In this document: positions 12,101 to 19,545 of the stretch, piece after piece
Position numbering within the stretch: position 1 is the first letter of the stretch
How the letters are laid out: each line of letters opens with the position of its first letter
Source: Apostichopus japonicus
Taxonomy: Eukaryota; Echinodermata; Holothuroidea; Aspidochirotida; Stichopodidae
NCBI RefSeq assembly: GCF_037975245.1
Contig: NC_092563.1
Coordinates: forward strand, 4,771,501 to 4,835,500
Reading direction: 5' to 3'
Length of the DNA stretch: 64,000 nt
The notes under the pieces: generated by a model
The model's database searches: none
Told to the model about the DNA's origin: nothing
What the model saw: the letters and a program-made list of their open reading frames with translations, nothing else
Program-made: the position numbers and the translations under genes

Positions 12101-15100
12101 TCATATCCAGTCTGTGTTAGCTGTAGGTCAGGCCAAGACTAGAAGCACAGCAAGAAAGGTCTTAACCTTTCAATAAAGACACTTTTATGAATACTTCATC
12201 TCCAGTCTGTGTTAGCTTTAGGTCAGGCCAAGACTAGAAGCACAGCAAGAAAGGTCTTAACCTTTCAATAAAGACACTTTTACGAATACTTCATCTCCAG
12301 TCTGTGTTAGCTGTAGGTCAGGCCAAGACTAGAAGCACAGCAAGAAAGGTCTTAACCTTTCAATAAAGACACTTTTACGAATACTTCATCTCCAGTCTGT
12401 GTTAGCTTTAGGTCAGGCCAAGACTAGAAGCACAGCAAGAGAAGGTCTTAACCTTTCAATAAAGACACTTTTATGAATACTTCATCTCCAGTCTGTGTTA
12501 GCTGTAGGTCAGGCCAAGACTAGAAGCACGGCAAGAGAAGGTCTTAACCTTTCAATAAAGACACTTTTATGAATACTTCATCTCCAGTCTGTGTTAGCTG
12601 TAGGTCAGGCCAAGACTAGAAGCACGGCAAGAGAAGGTCTTAACCTTTCAATAAAGACACTTTTATGAATACTTCATCTCCAGTCTGTGTTAGCTGTAGG
12701 TCAGGCCAAGACTAGAAGCACAGCAAGAGAAGGTCTTAACCTTTCAATAAAGACACTTTTATGAATACTTCATCTCCAGTCTGTGTTAGCTGTAGGTCAG
12801 GCCAAGACTAGAAGCACGGCAAGAGAAGGTCTTAACCTTTCAATAAAGACACTTTTATGAATACTTCATCTCCAGTCTGTGTTAGCTGTAGGTCAGGCCA
12901 AGACTAGAAGCACGGCAAGAGAAGGTCTTAACCTTTCAATAAAGACACTTTTATGAATACTTCATCTCCAGTCTGTGTTAGCTGTAGGTCAGGCCAAGAC
13001 TAGAAGCACGGCAAGAGAAGGTCTTAACCTTTCAATAAAGACACTTTTATGAATACTTCATCTCCAGTCTGTGTTAGCTTTAGGTCAGGCCAAGACTAGA
13101 AGCACGGCAAGAAAGGTCTTACCTTTCAATAAAGACACTTTTATGAATACTTGATCTCCAGTCTGTGTTAGCTGTAGGTCAGGCCAAGACTAGAAGCACG
13201 GCAAGAAAGGTCTTAACCTTTCAATAAAGACACTTTTATGAATACTTGATCTCCAGTCTGTGTTAGCTGTAGGTCAGGCCAAGACTAGAAGCACAGCAAG
13301 AAAGGTCTTAACCTTTCAATAAAGACACTTTTATGAATACTTCATCTCCAGTCTGTGTTAGCTGTAGGTCAGGCCAAGACTAGAAGCACGGCAAGAGAAG
13401 GTCTTAACCTTTCAATAAAGACACTTTTATGAATACTTCATCTCCAGTCTGTGTTAGCTTTAGGTCAGGGCAAGACTAGAAGCACGGCAAGAAAGGTCTT
13501 AACCTTTCAATAAAGACACTTTTATGAATACTTCATCTCCAGTCTGTGTTAGCTGTAGGTCAGGCCAAGACTAGAAGCACAGCAAGAAAGGTCTTAACCT
13601 TTCAATAAAGACACTTTTATGAATACTTCATCTCCAGTCTGTGTTAGCTTTAGGTCAGGCCAAGACTTGAAGCACAGCAAGAAAGGTCTTAACCTTTCAA
13701 TAAAGACACTTTTATGAATACTTCATCTCCAGTCTGTGTTAGCTTTAGGTCAGGCCAAGACTAGAAGCATGGCAAGAGAAGGTCTTAACCTTTCAATAAA
13801 AACACTAAGCCATTCACACTGAGGATATCTCATCTCATCTAGTTTTAAGGTTGGTCACTTCACAAACGTTAACAAGTAAACTTAAAACCCTGAATGAAAT
13901 ATTCACTTCACCTGATAATAAATGTATCTAAGCTTCTGGTTTTTGTGATTTTTTTTGGATGCACTAGCCTCGCCTCAGATTCAGAATTGTCCCTCTGAAG
14001 ACCTGGAGTTCCTGACCACGGATATCGTCGATTGGGAGGAGCCCACTTTGCCAGGAGGATCTCTGGTCTCCCAGAATCGTTTCCCCATGGGGGAGTTTCC
14101 CATCGGCCGCACGACAGTGGAGTACACCTTTGATTTCAATGGAGAGACCCTGATCTGTCGATTTGTTATTGTCATAGAGGATGACACCGATGATGGAGGT
14201 TTGTGATTGTTTTTTTTTTTTTTATTATTTGTCTTCACCTGACGCTAGAAATGATATGATCCAAGGATTAAGAGTAGAGTCAAGCTAGTTTTTTTTCCCT
14301 CTAAATTCACACGTTTACCGCGTCCAGCATGGTTTTATTCGTGTAGCTTTTTATGGGTTTGTCTTTTGTGTTCATGCTGTCAAGTTTGTCAGATTTTGAC
14401 CAGGGTGTAAAATATGTTCACATAAACAACCCTCAAATGAACCTGAGATGTCTTTCAAAGCTGGTTTCATCCATGAAGCCCTTGCCATGACTTTATATGT
14501 CAAAGGTTGTCTGTCTAGCCCATTAATATGCTAGTCAGACCATAAATAGTCAGGTAATGCACTTAATCATCTGACTCTCAAAGCCAACCCAATATCTGAG
14601 AACAACTGGGATCAAGGACACAGATTTTCTGAATGCCAAGCAACTGTTTTGTCAAAACTCAATGGCAGAAAAGGATTGCGGGTGGAAGAAGGGAGTTGTG
14701 AAAATGACCTTTAATTGAATGACTTTAATTGATGTCTTTTTTCTTGTTCCTACAAAGGTGGTTTACCAGCGATACAATTCACCTTACAGAACTCGGAACA
14801 AGCGCAGATTCTCACGAATGAATTCCCGGTGATTTCGTGTACGGTGATTACTTCCGATGGATCGGAACCAGTAATCACTTGGTTTAAGGATGACCAACTT
14901 ATAGGTATATGTCTTCTCACATAAATCTCTCCAGTTGTATTTATTAATTCATTTAACCAACTCACATATGCCCCTAATGTTGGTCTTTGAACACTGTACA
15001 CCATCTGCTTCAAAAACAAAAAAACCCTTACCAACCATGCAGGGTCATATGATCTGCTCCCTTGTAGTAATCAACTCTTATAGTTCTCATTGAATGCATA

Positions 15101-15879
15101 TTCCATAAACAACTGATGTCATGTTCTCATAGCTATGTATCACATTCCTGATGAACTTACTGGATCCATGGAATCTAGAAAGTGTGTAACATGATAGTAG
15201 ATGTTCTGTACAACACAAAACAGTCAAACCAGCCAGAGAGAAAAGCAACAACACATTGTAATATGCAAATAAGCGATTAAACTCTATAGTGTTTTTTTCT
15301 GCTTTGAGGTTGTTGTAATCATACATATGGGACATTCTCACATTCTTGTTCTCATTTCTATCTTTTTCTGGGGGGAATTTTGGACAGTCGAGGATGAACG
15401 CACCTTCTTTTTGGAAGAAGGAGGTTATCTAGCCTTTATCCCACCGTTGGAAGATAATGATGCTGGTTCCTACAGATGTGAGGTTACTCTAGCATCAGTG
15501 TCCACTTCAATGGACATAACAGTAGTAATCCAAGGTTAGTGTGTACCATTGTACAGGTAGCTAATAGCCTGGTGTGGATAGGAGGAGTACAGCCAAATGG
15601 TCAAGTAATATTCATACTGAGGTTGTGTGCTGCTGATTAGAATGTCATGCCCTCTCCCTCCCCTCCCTTCCCCTCCCACCACATCCTTTGTCAGTTTTTT
15701 GGGGGGGGGGAGGAATTCAGTCAAGGAATTTATTTTTCAAATTAAAAATATATTTATTATAAGTACAGACTTGCATTTAGACTGATTTATATAGCAAATT
15801 TATAGTCTAAACATGCCTCAGGATGCACCATTATTTGAAATCTTAACTTTAACTAGGACCCCCGTCGGTCTACATGTGA
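37..15879 (+). CDS. Multi-EGF / HYR / Ig secreted or cell-surface protein gene (3' part)
   Basis: This is a spliced gene seen only in part; its 5' end lies before the window, so no signal peptide is visible. The exons in order are 19 EGF-like exons (37-11765), one HYR exon (13968-14198), two exons forming one Ig-like domain (14758-15534) and perhaps a tiny last exon (15857-15879). Every exon is phase 1-1 with AG/GT borders, so domains can be gained or lost without changing frame. EGF domains are extracellular modules stabilised by three disulphides; HYR (hyalin repeat) domains are beta-sandwich modules thought to mediate adhesion. The EGF exons fall into types A, B and C and are nearly identical within a type, which shows recent expansion. 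No transmembrane segment was found. The layout recalls echinoderm fibropellin- and hyalin-like proteins, but I cannot name an orthologue. The family assignment is solid; the exact product is unknown. Confidence 0.8.
353..466 (+). CDS. EGF-like exon, type B (copy 1)
   Basis: A 114-bp phase 1-1 exon between ttgcag and gtgagg. It encodes [15 protein letters not shown]... and ends [10 protein letters not shown], a six-cysteine EGF module distinct from type A. The residue before the third cysteine is Val, so the O-fucose consensus seen in type A is absent. Confidence 0.83.
878..994 (+). CDS. EGF-like exon, type A (copy 2)
   Basis: A 117-bp phase 1-1 exon after atttcag. It matches the type A consensus ([22 protein letters not shown]). 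It pairs with the exon at 2806 in the 1,928-bp tandem duplication. Confidence 0.85.
1186..1299 (+). CDS. EGF-like exon, type B (copy 2)
   Basis: A 114-bp phase 1-1 exon after cttgcag. It is type B but with [17 protein letters not shown] in the middle, differing from the exon at 353 and resembling those at 6049 and 10073. Two subtypes of B therefore exist. Confidence 0.83.
1710..1826 (+). CDS. EGF-like exon, type A (copy 3)
   Basis: A 117-bp phase 1-1 exon after atttcag. Type A with a CRCS variant (tgttcc) where most copies have CRCP. The following intron is only 138 bp and leads directly to another type A exon. Confidence 0.84.
1965..2081 (+). CDS. EGF-like exon, type A (copy 4)
   Basis: A 117-bp phase 1-1 exon after ttttag. 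It is the 1,928-bp partner of the exon at 37 and shares its FIC variant. Confidence 0.85.
2281..2394 (+). CDS. EGF-like exon, type B (copy 3)
   Basis: A 114-bp phase 1-1 exon after cttgcag. It is the 1,928-bp partner of the exon at 353, with the same [11 protein letters not shown] core. Confidence 0.83.
2806..2922 (+). CDS. EGF-like exon, type A (copy 5)
   Basis: A 117-bp phase 1-1 exon after atttcag. Partner of the exon at 878. The downstream intron switches here from the A-to-B type to the short A-to-A type, which marks the end of the 1,928-bp duplication. Confidence 0.85.
3059..3175 (+). CDS. EGF-like exon, type A (copy 6)
   Basis: A 117-bp phase 1-1 exon after atttcag, with synonymous or near-synonymous changes (gcagtaccaatccc) shared only with the exon at 7083. 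The next intron contains the first PLE copy. Confidence 0.85.
3265..3303 (-). ncRNA. Hammerhead ribozyme motif in inverted PLE terminal repeat
   Basis: Read on the minus strand, the segment has the core CTGAAGA, a perfect hairpin gatcct-gct-aggatc as helix II, then GAAAC and GTC, and complementary cct/agg strands for helix I. Hammerhead motifs with very short helix III are known in Penelope-like elements. Activity here is not tested; helix III is only AC/GT, so a dimeric form may be needed. The same motif recurs at 7289-7327 in the second PLE copy. Confidence 0.65.
3517..4158 (+). pseudogene. PLE reverse transcriptase, N-terminal fragment (copy 1)
   Basis: A 213-codon open stretch. It carries the PLE motifs [28 protein letters not shown] and [15 protein letters not shown], then loses the expected catalytic block after AIIGTL through a frameshift pair and ends at a stop. 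The RT continues in other frames at 4275-4601 (YIDD box) and 4470-5046 (thumb and linker), so this is a pseudogene. Confidence 0.75.
4275..5046 (+). pseudogene. PLE reverse transcriptase, YIDD box and downstream part (copy 1)
   Basis: Two overlapping frames continue the RT. One holds [14 protein letters not shown] and [10 protein letters not shown], the second catalytic aspartate pair. The next, after a frameshift near 4510, holds [20 protein letters not shown] and [12 protein letters not shown]. The protein is thus split over at least three frames. Confidence 0.7.
5114..5461 (+). pseudogene. PLE GIY-YIG endonuclease region (copy 1)
   Basis: A 115-codon open stretch with [20 protein letters not shown] and LKKQFYGH, the Penelope variant of the GIY-YIG nuclease fold. 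It ends [11 protein letters not shown] frameshift separates it from the RT frame. GIY-YIG domains nick target DNA for PLE insertion. Confidence 0.75.
5793..5831 (+). ncRNA. Hammerhead ribozyme motif in 3' PLE terminal repeat
   Basis: gcct / CTGAAGA / gatcctgcttagatc / GAAAC / GTC / aggc: helix I is closed by gcct with aggc, and all core positions are present. Helix II is shortened to gatc/gatc by a mutation compared with the inverted copy at 3265. Repeated at 9817-9855. Confidence 0.65.
6049..6162 (+). CDS. EGF-like exon, type B (copy 4)
   Basis: A 114-bp phase 1-1 exon after cttacag, downstream of the first PLE. It has the [13 protein letters not shown] core. The PLE lies 142 bp upstream, and both splice sites remain canonical. 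Confidence 0.83.
6573..6689 (+). CDS. EGF-like exon, type A (copy 7)
   Basis: A 117-bp phase 1-1 exon after atttcag. It starts ttataaatgcc, giving VINAC instead of VQNAC. Confidence 0.85.
6828..6944 (+). CDS. EGF-like exon, type A (copy 8)
   Basis: A 117-bp phase 1-1 exon after atttcag with the standard type A sequence. The next intron (6945-7082, 138 bp) is open in the same frame. Confidence 0.85.
7083..7199 (+). CDS. EGF-like exon, type A (copy 9)
   Basis: A 117-bp phase 1-1 exon after atttcag. It is 4,024 bp from the exon at 3059 and shares its private changes. The next intron contains the second PLE copy. Confidence 0.85.
7541..8182 (+). pseudogene. PLE reverse transcriptase, N-terminal fragment (copy 2)
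   Basis: Duplicate of the fragment at 3517 with the same 213-codon translation, including the frameshift pair that destroys the first catalytic block and the stop at 8180-8182. Confidence 0.75.
8299..9070 (+). pseudogene. PLE reverse transcriptase, YIDD box and downstream part (copy 2)
   Basis: Duplicate of 4275-5046 with the same frame breaks. One base differs near 8775 (agagag against agaggg in copy 1). Confidence 0.7.
9138..9485 (+). pseudogene. PLE GIY-YIG endonuclease region (copy 2)
   Basis: Duplicate of 5114-5461, with the same translation. Confidence 0.75.
10073..10186 (+). CDS. EGF-like exon, type B (copy 5)
   Basis: A 114-bp phase 1-1 exon after cttacag, 4,024 bp from the exon at 6049 and with the same sequence as far as I can see. 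This is the last type B exon. Confidence 0.83.
10597..10713 (+). CDS. EGF-like exon, type A (copy 10)
   Basis: A 117-bp phase 1-1 exon with the VINAC start shared with 6573. One base differs (tgttcc), giving CRCS instead of CRCP. Confidence 0.85.
10852..10968 (+). CDS. EGF-like exon, type A (copy 11)
   Basis: A 117-bp phase 1-1 exon after atttcag, partner of the exon at 6828. It is followed by a 138-bp intron that stays open in frame. Confidence 0.85.
11107..11223 (+). CDS. EGF-like exon, type A (copy 12)
   Basis: A 117-bp phase 1-1 exon after atttcag. It reads CSNNPC where earlier copies read CSTNPC. It begins a further A-exon/138-bp-intron unit just past the second 4,024-bp repeat. Confidence 0.85.
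11362..11478 (+). CDS. EGF-like exon, type A (copy 13)
   Basis: The last type A exon, 117 bp, phase 1-1. It has CSNNPC and CPDGF variants and ends at a different donor (tcacaaa followed by gtaagt). The divergent donor and intron mark the 3' edge of the homogenised array. Confidence 0.84.
11649..11765 (+). CDS. EGF-like exon, type C
   Basis: A 117-bp phase 1-1 exon after cgtcag. It encodes [14 protein letters not shown] ... [16 protein letters not shown], a six-cysteine EGF module clearly older than the type A and B copies. C2-QNGGS-C3 again fits the O-fucose consensus. The next exon is HYR, 2.2 kb away across a minisatellite. Confidence 0.83.
11928..11955 (+). repeat. (CAGA)n microsatellite
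   Basis: About seven copies of the tetranucleotide acag/caga just after the type C EGF exon, in the intron. Confidence 0.9.
12044..13806 (+). repeat. 95-96 bp minisatellite, about 18 copies
   Basis: The unit begins ctagaagcacagcaagaaag and contains cctttcaataaagacac and catctccagtctgtgttag. Units of 95 bp (cagcaagaaagg) and 96 bp (cggcaagagaagg) alternate in blocks, and ctgtagg/ctttagg variants form a second pattern. It fills most of the intron between the last EGF exon and the HYR exon and has no continuous reading frame. Confidence 0.92.
13968..14198 (+). CDS. HYR (hyalin repeat) exon
   Basis: A 231-bp phase 1-1 exon after cactag, ending gatggag/gtttgt. It encodes about 77 residues with the HYR signature: [13 protein letters not shown] at the start, VDWEEP in the middle, [12 protein letters not shown] near the end, and a second cysteine in [16 protein letters not shown] domains are Ig-like beta sandwiches common in echinoderm hyalin and in sushi-containing proteins. 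This is a single complete domain. Confidence 0.83.
14758..14904 (+). CDS. Ig-like domain, first half exon
   Basis: A 147-bp phase 1-1 exon after acaaag, ending cttatag/gtatat. It encodes [16 protein letters not shown] followed by [10 protein letters not shown], the B-strand cysteine and C-strand tryptophan of an Ig fold. The second cysteine is in the next exon, so the domain is split by an intron. Confidence 0.72.
15388..15534 (+). CDS. Ig-like domain, second half exon
   Basis: A 147-bp phase 1-1 exon after tggacag, ending atccaag/gttagt. It encodes [19 protein letters not shown], the D-x-G-x-Y-x-C motif that completes the Ig domain begun at 14758, then a G-strand-like SMDITVVIQ. Confidence 0.75.
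15857..15879 (+). CDS. Possible terminal exon (GPPSVYM, stop)
   Basis: After ttaactttaactag an in-frame continuation of the Ig exon would read G-PPSVYM and then TGA. The GPPS linker is typical just after Ig domains. The exon is tiny and I see no clear polyadenylation signal close downstream, so this is only a candidate. The gene may instead continue through exons I missed. Confidence 0.25.
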
Positions 15880-17999
15880 GTCACAATCAACCACCCAGCA
15901 GCCACACATGTCCCTTGCTCGGAAAATGTTTGAGCTGCCTGTCAAAATCAGTCGTGTGAAACGTGACCCCTTCCCTTCCTTTGAAGTCTTGTGCATGTCA
16001 CTGAATGAAATATTCATGGGGAGATTGTATCATTTAAAGTACTTACCAAAAACCTGCTAGAAGTTTTCATACATGTGAGAGTTATAGTGATTGTTTTTTG
16101 CCTTTTTTTAAGTGTGGGACACATTTTGAACTTACATCATTTTAGTGTTTGGTAACGACAAACATCCCAGCTTGAGTCTCGGATGAAACGCAATAATTTG
16201 CTACACTGTCACAAATCTTTCCTTTCTCTTTTCCTCCTCCCCCCCAACACCCCCTTTCATTTTATATTTACATAGCCTAGATAGCTGATTCCACCCCAAT
16301 TGACGAACAACCCTGAATGAAGAAGGGGAAAAAAACCAACATTTTATATCTGTCATGTCTACAAATCATGAAAAAAAATGGTCAAAATTTAATTTTGTGC
16401 TTTTATCTGCTTAATATTTTTGGAATTGTTTTCAATGTCTTTCTTTTTATGTGTAAATGTAACTATAAGAGAAGCTACAATTGTCTTAAATTTCAAATTA
16501 AATTTACCATCATATAGAGATGATAACATTTTTTTTTTAATCTTTAAGCTTTGAAAATATTGTTGTTTATATGAAATATTTTTTCAAGAAGTTTTATTTT
16601 TCAATCTTTCCTTTCAAAGAAACACTAAAGAATAGCATTTACTTTTATATATTTTTTTATAATTGAAACTTGATTTAACTTGATCATGGAGCACCCCTGA
16701 TGCCTTTTTTTAAGAACAATTATAATTAATTTTAAGTTTTAAATATAATTAATGTTTCATATTAATCATAGATAACCTGAAGGGGAAGAAAAAGACAACA
16801 CAGCACCTAAGTATATATGTGTATCTGATTAACAGGTTGACAGAAAATCACATTTGAAAGTTTACCACAAGCCCTCTGAATATTAAAACAGTACGAACGT
16901 GATGTGATGGTTGTTATAAACGGCACAAATTCACTTTGTTCAGATCGCTCAAATTGTTCAGAGAGGCTCACTCACCTTCGCTTCCAAGTTATTTACTGCT
17001 AATCTGTGAATTAGTCAACTTTCAACATAAAGAGTGGAATCACAATAATACAAGTTTTAATCTGTGTACTAATGGAAATTTAGAATGGCAAAAATGTTCG
17101 TACCATTTAAAGTTGTTGTAGATCAAGTTCATTTTTCCACTGTTCAATGTTTTATGTATGCTGTTTTGCATTATTCTGGTTATTTGCAGTAAAATATGGA
17201 AAACCTATGAACTATTTTTGTTTAAAGCTTATTTTTGGAAGTATTACCAAAGCAATCGAATGTTACTCTGATAAAGATTGCTGTAGTTAAGATTAAGTGG
17301 ATTTGCTCCACATTGGTATTAATGCAGGTAAAAACACAGGGCTCTTTAATTACAGTTTGGAAAGGAAGTTTGATCGTAAAGCGATTAAAAAGAGAAAAAA
17401 ATACGCAATGTGTGAAATTTTTGGCTTGTTTTGCAATCAGCTGGGTGGAGCACCAGTAATTTTCTTGTAATAATTGTTTATCTTTTTCAGAGCGTTGTTA
17501 AATCAGTTATTCATTTAAGTAGTATTGATTGCTTTTATGCTAATAACTTTGGAAGTTGTATTATAAATCATGGTTTGGAAATAGCCTACTTGATAAAAAT
17601 CATCTAACAAAGTGTTTGTAAGAAATAAAAATCAAAGTTTATTGTTCTGATAGGAATATAGTTTGTACTTACAATAAATTGTTTTATTTTTTTGTTTTCT
17701 CTTGGTCGAGGACTATTATAAGGCAAACAAATTTCTTCTAATGATGATGTGCTTACCAAACAGGCGGTTCTTCTTTTCTTGCAAACTTTCTGAGAATATG
17801 AATTACTTGATTTTTTATAATTTTGTAGATCATAGATGGTTGATAGATGGTTGATCATAGATCATAGATGATCACTGACAACAACAATTAACAGACGGCA
17901 GTGGGGAAAGGGTGGATGGGGGGGGGGGGGAGAGTCGGGTTGGAGGCCACATCAGGCATTAAAGGTCTATGGTATCACTTGAGAATCTACCTGGATGAA

Positions 18000-18392
18000 A
18001 AGGACCTGCTACTCATCAAAACAGGGTCCTTGTAGCTGATTGAAAGTACTGGATAACAACTCTACTTAGGATTGGTGATTTGATCTGGTACACATCAAAA
18101 TGGGGTCATTGTACCTGATTGAATGTTCTGGATAACAACTCTACTTAGGATTGGTGGTTTGACCTGCTACGCATCAAAACAGGGTCTTTGTACCTGATTG
18201 AAAGTTCTGGATGACAACTCTACTTAGGATTGGTGGTTTGATCTGGTACACATCAAAACGGGATCTTTATACCTGATTGAAAGTACTGGATAACAACTCT
18301 ACTTAGGATTGGTGGTTTGATCTGGTACACATCAAAACAGGGTCTTTGTACGTGATTGAAAGTACTGGATAACAACTCCACTTAGAATTGGT
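18000..18392 (+). repeat. 79-bp tandem repeat, about 5 copies
   Basis: The unit contains catcaaaacagggtctttgt, ctgattgaaagtactggata and actctacttaggattggtgg. Copies are a few percent different. Intergenic, just 3' of the minus-strand gene. Confidence 0.85.
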
Positions 18393-18423
18393 GGCATCTT
18401 TAATTGTAGTACAAATTATTCGT

Positions 18424-18429
18424 TTTATT
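18424..18429 (-). promoter_or_regulatory. Candidate polyadenylation signal (AATAAA, minus strand)
   Basis: tttatt on the plus strand reads AATAAA on the minus strand, about 690 nt downstream of the stop codon at 19121. It is the first clear hexamer I noticed after that stop. Such hexamers are common by chance in AT-rich DNA. Confidence 0.25.
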
Positions 18430-19120
18430 GAAAACTAACAACTCAAATCGAATAATAAATAAAGCAATAAAATCGTTTGATGGCATTCCACCACATAGCT
18501 GTTTAATAAGAATCACTTTTCAAACCAAAGGTGATTGTTAAAACAAAAACAAGAGAAAGGAAAATGGCTAAAATGCAACAGAACACTACAGGAGGTAACC
18601 TTGTACAGTTTTGACAATTTGCTCATGCGGGCAATCAGCCCATGAGATAATTTATCTATCAGTGCTTGGTGGCTTGCAGTGGAGCTTAATCAATGATGTC
18701 AGTGTTAAAAAGGAACTTCTACATCGCTTGGTGTTTTGCTATTAAAGAAGCTAATTAAATCTGGAAATCTCCTGGATGTGACAATGATATGAATTACTAT
18801 TACAATCTCATCAAAGTGATTTTTTTTACTACAGGCCATAAAATTTACGATGTTAAAAATTTCATTTTAAAAAGTGCAGCATGTATATTAAAATCGTTAA
18901 AACATTGATAGCCACAAGTTTATACAATAGTAGAAAATAGACGGCCATGTTTAATATATGGGGCACAGAATCATTAAAACCTCGAGCACGTCCTGCTGCT
19001 ACTACACGTTTACGCTCTATCCGGTAAGGGTGTACATGTTTAAGCCGAACGACTGGTTACATGGTCATAAATATTCATATAACACGAATATTAATTTTGA
19101 TCACGAATATACAATACGTC

Positions 19121-19545
19121 CTATACACATGGCGCTCTGATACATCGCATTACGTCCGGTTCCTGGCGTGGCGTTTGCAGGAAGAACCTTACAGAGGGTT
19201 TATCTCCCTTCAGAAATTGGAAGCAATAGTAGTGATCGTCTTCAGGGCACGATACACCAGGACCACCGATCGGGATTCTGACGTCAGAGAAGACAAGGTT
19301 CTCAGAGGAGTAGAGAGGTTGGGAGGCTTGTTCGTCTGAAAGAACCTGTTCGTTGTAGAACATTTTATCACCGTCGCCATCTACACTGCTATCCAACCAG
19401 AATGACATCTTCCAGAGGCCCGTCCCAGTCACGTTCTCGGAAGTTCGGAACGGTCGAACTTCAAAATTGAATCTTGGTCGTAACTTCTTATCTCCCCTCC
19501 AAATACGTGGCGTCGCAGAAGCTCGCAGGTTCACTAACCGCGCAC
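19121..19545 (-). CDS. Exon 18: unnamed domain C, stop codon
   Basis: A 425-bp terminal exon after tttttcag, phase 1 in, ending at TAG (19121-19123). It encodes 140 residues: ARLVNLRASATPRIWRGDKK, GTGLWKMSFW, QVLSDEQASQPL, CPEDDHYYCFQFLKGDKPS, and a closing CIRAPCV. It aligns with exons 2 and 3 joined, but without their phase-0 intron, which would fall exactly at Q/VLS. The protein therefore begins and ends with the same domain type. I do not recognise a named family. Confidence 0.75.

Larger units (their letters stand above)
15880..19120. other. Gene-free interval between two convergent genes
   Basis: AT-rich DNA (especially 16,300-17,850) with no coding stretch I can support. It contains a poly-G run near 17,920 and the 79-bp tandem repeat at 18,000-18,392. 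The + strand EGF/HYR/Ig gene and the - strand gene converge here, so both 3' UTRs may lie in it. Confidence 0.6.

Noticed and set aside
12044-13806. Repeated AATAAA as polyadenylation sites
   Set aside because: They are part of a minisatellite unit inside an intron; downstream HYR and Ig exons continue the gene in phase.
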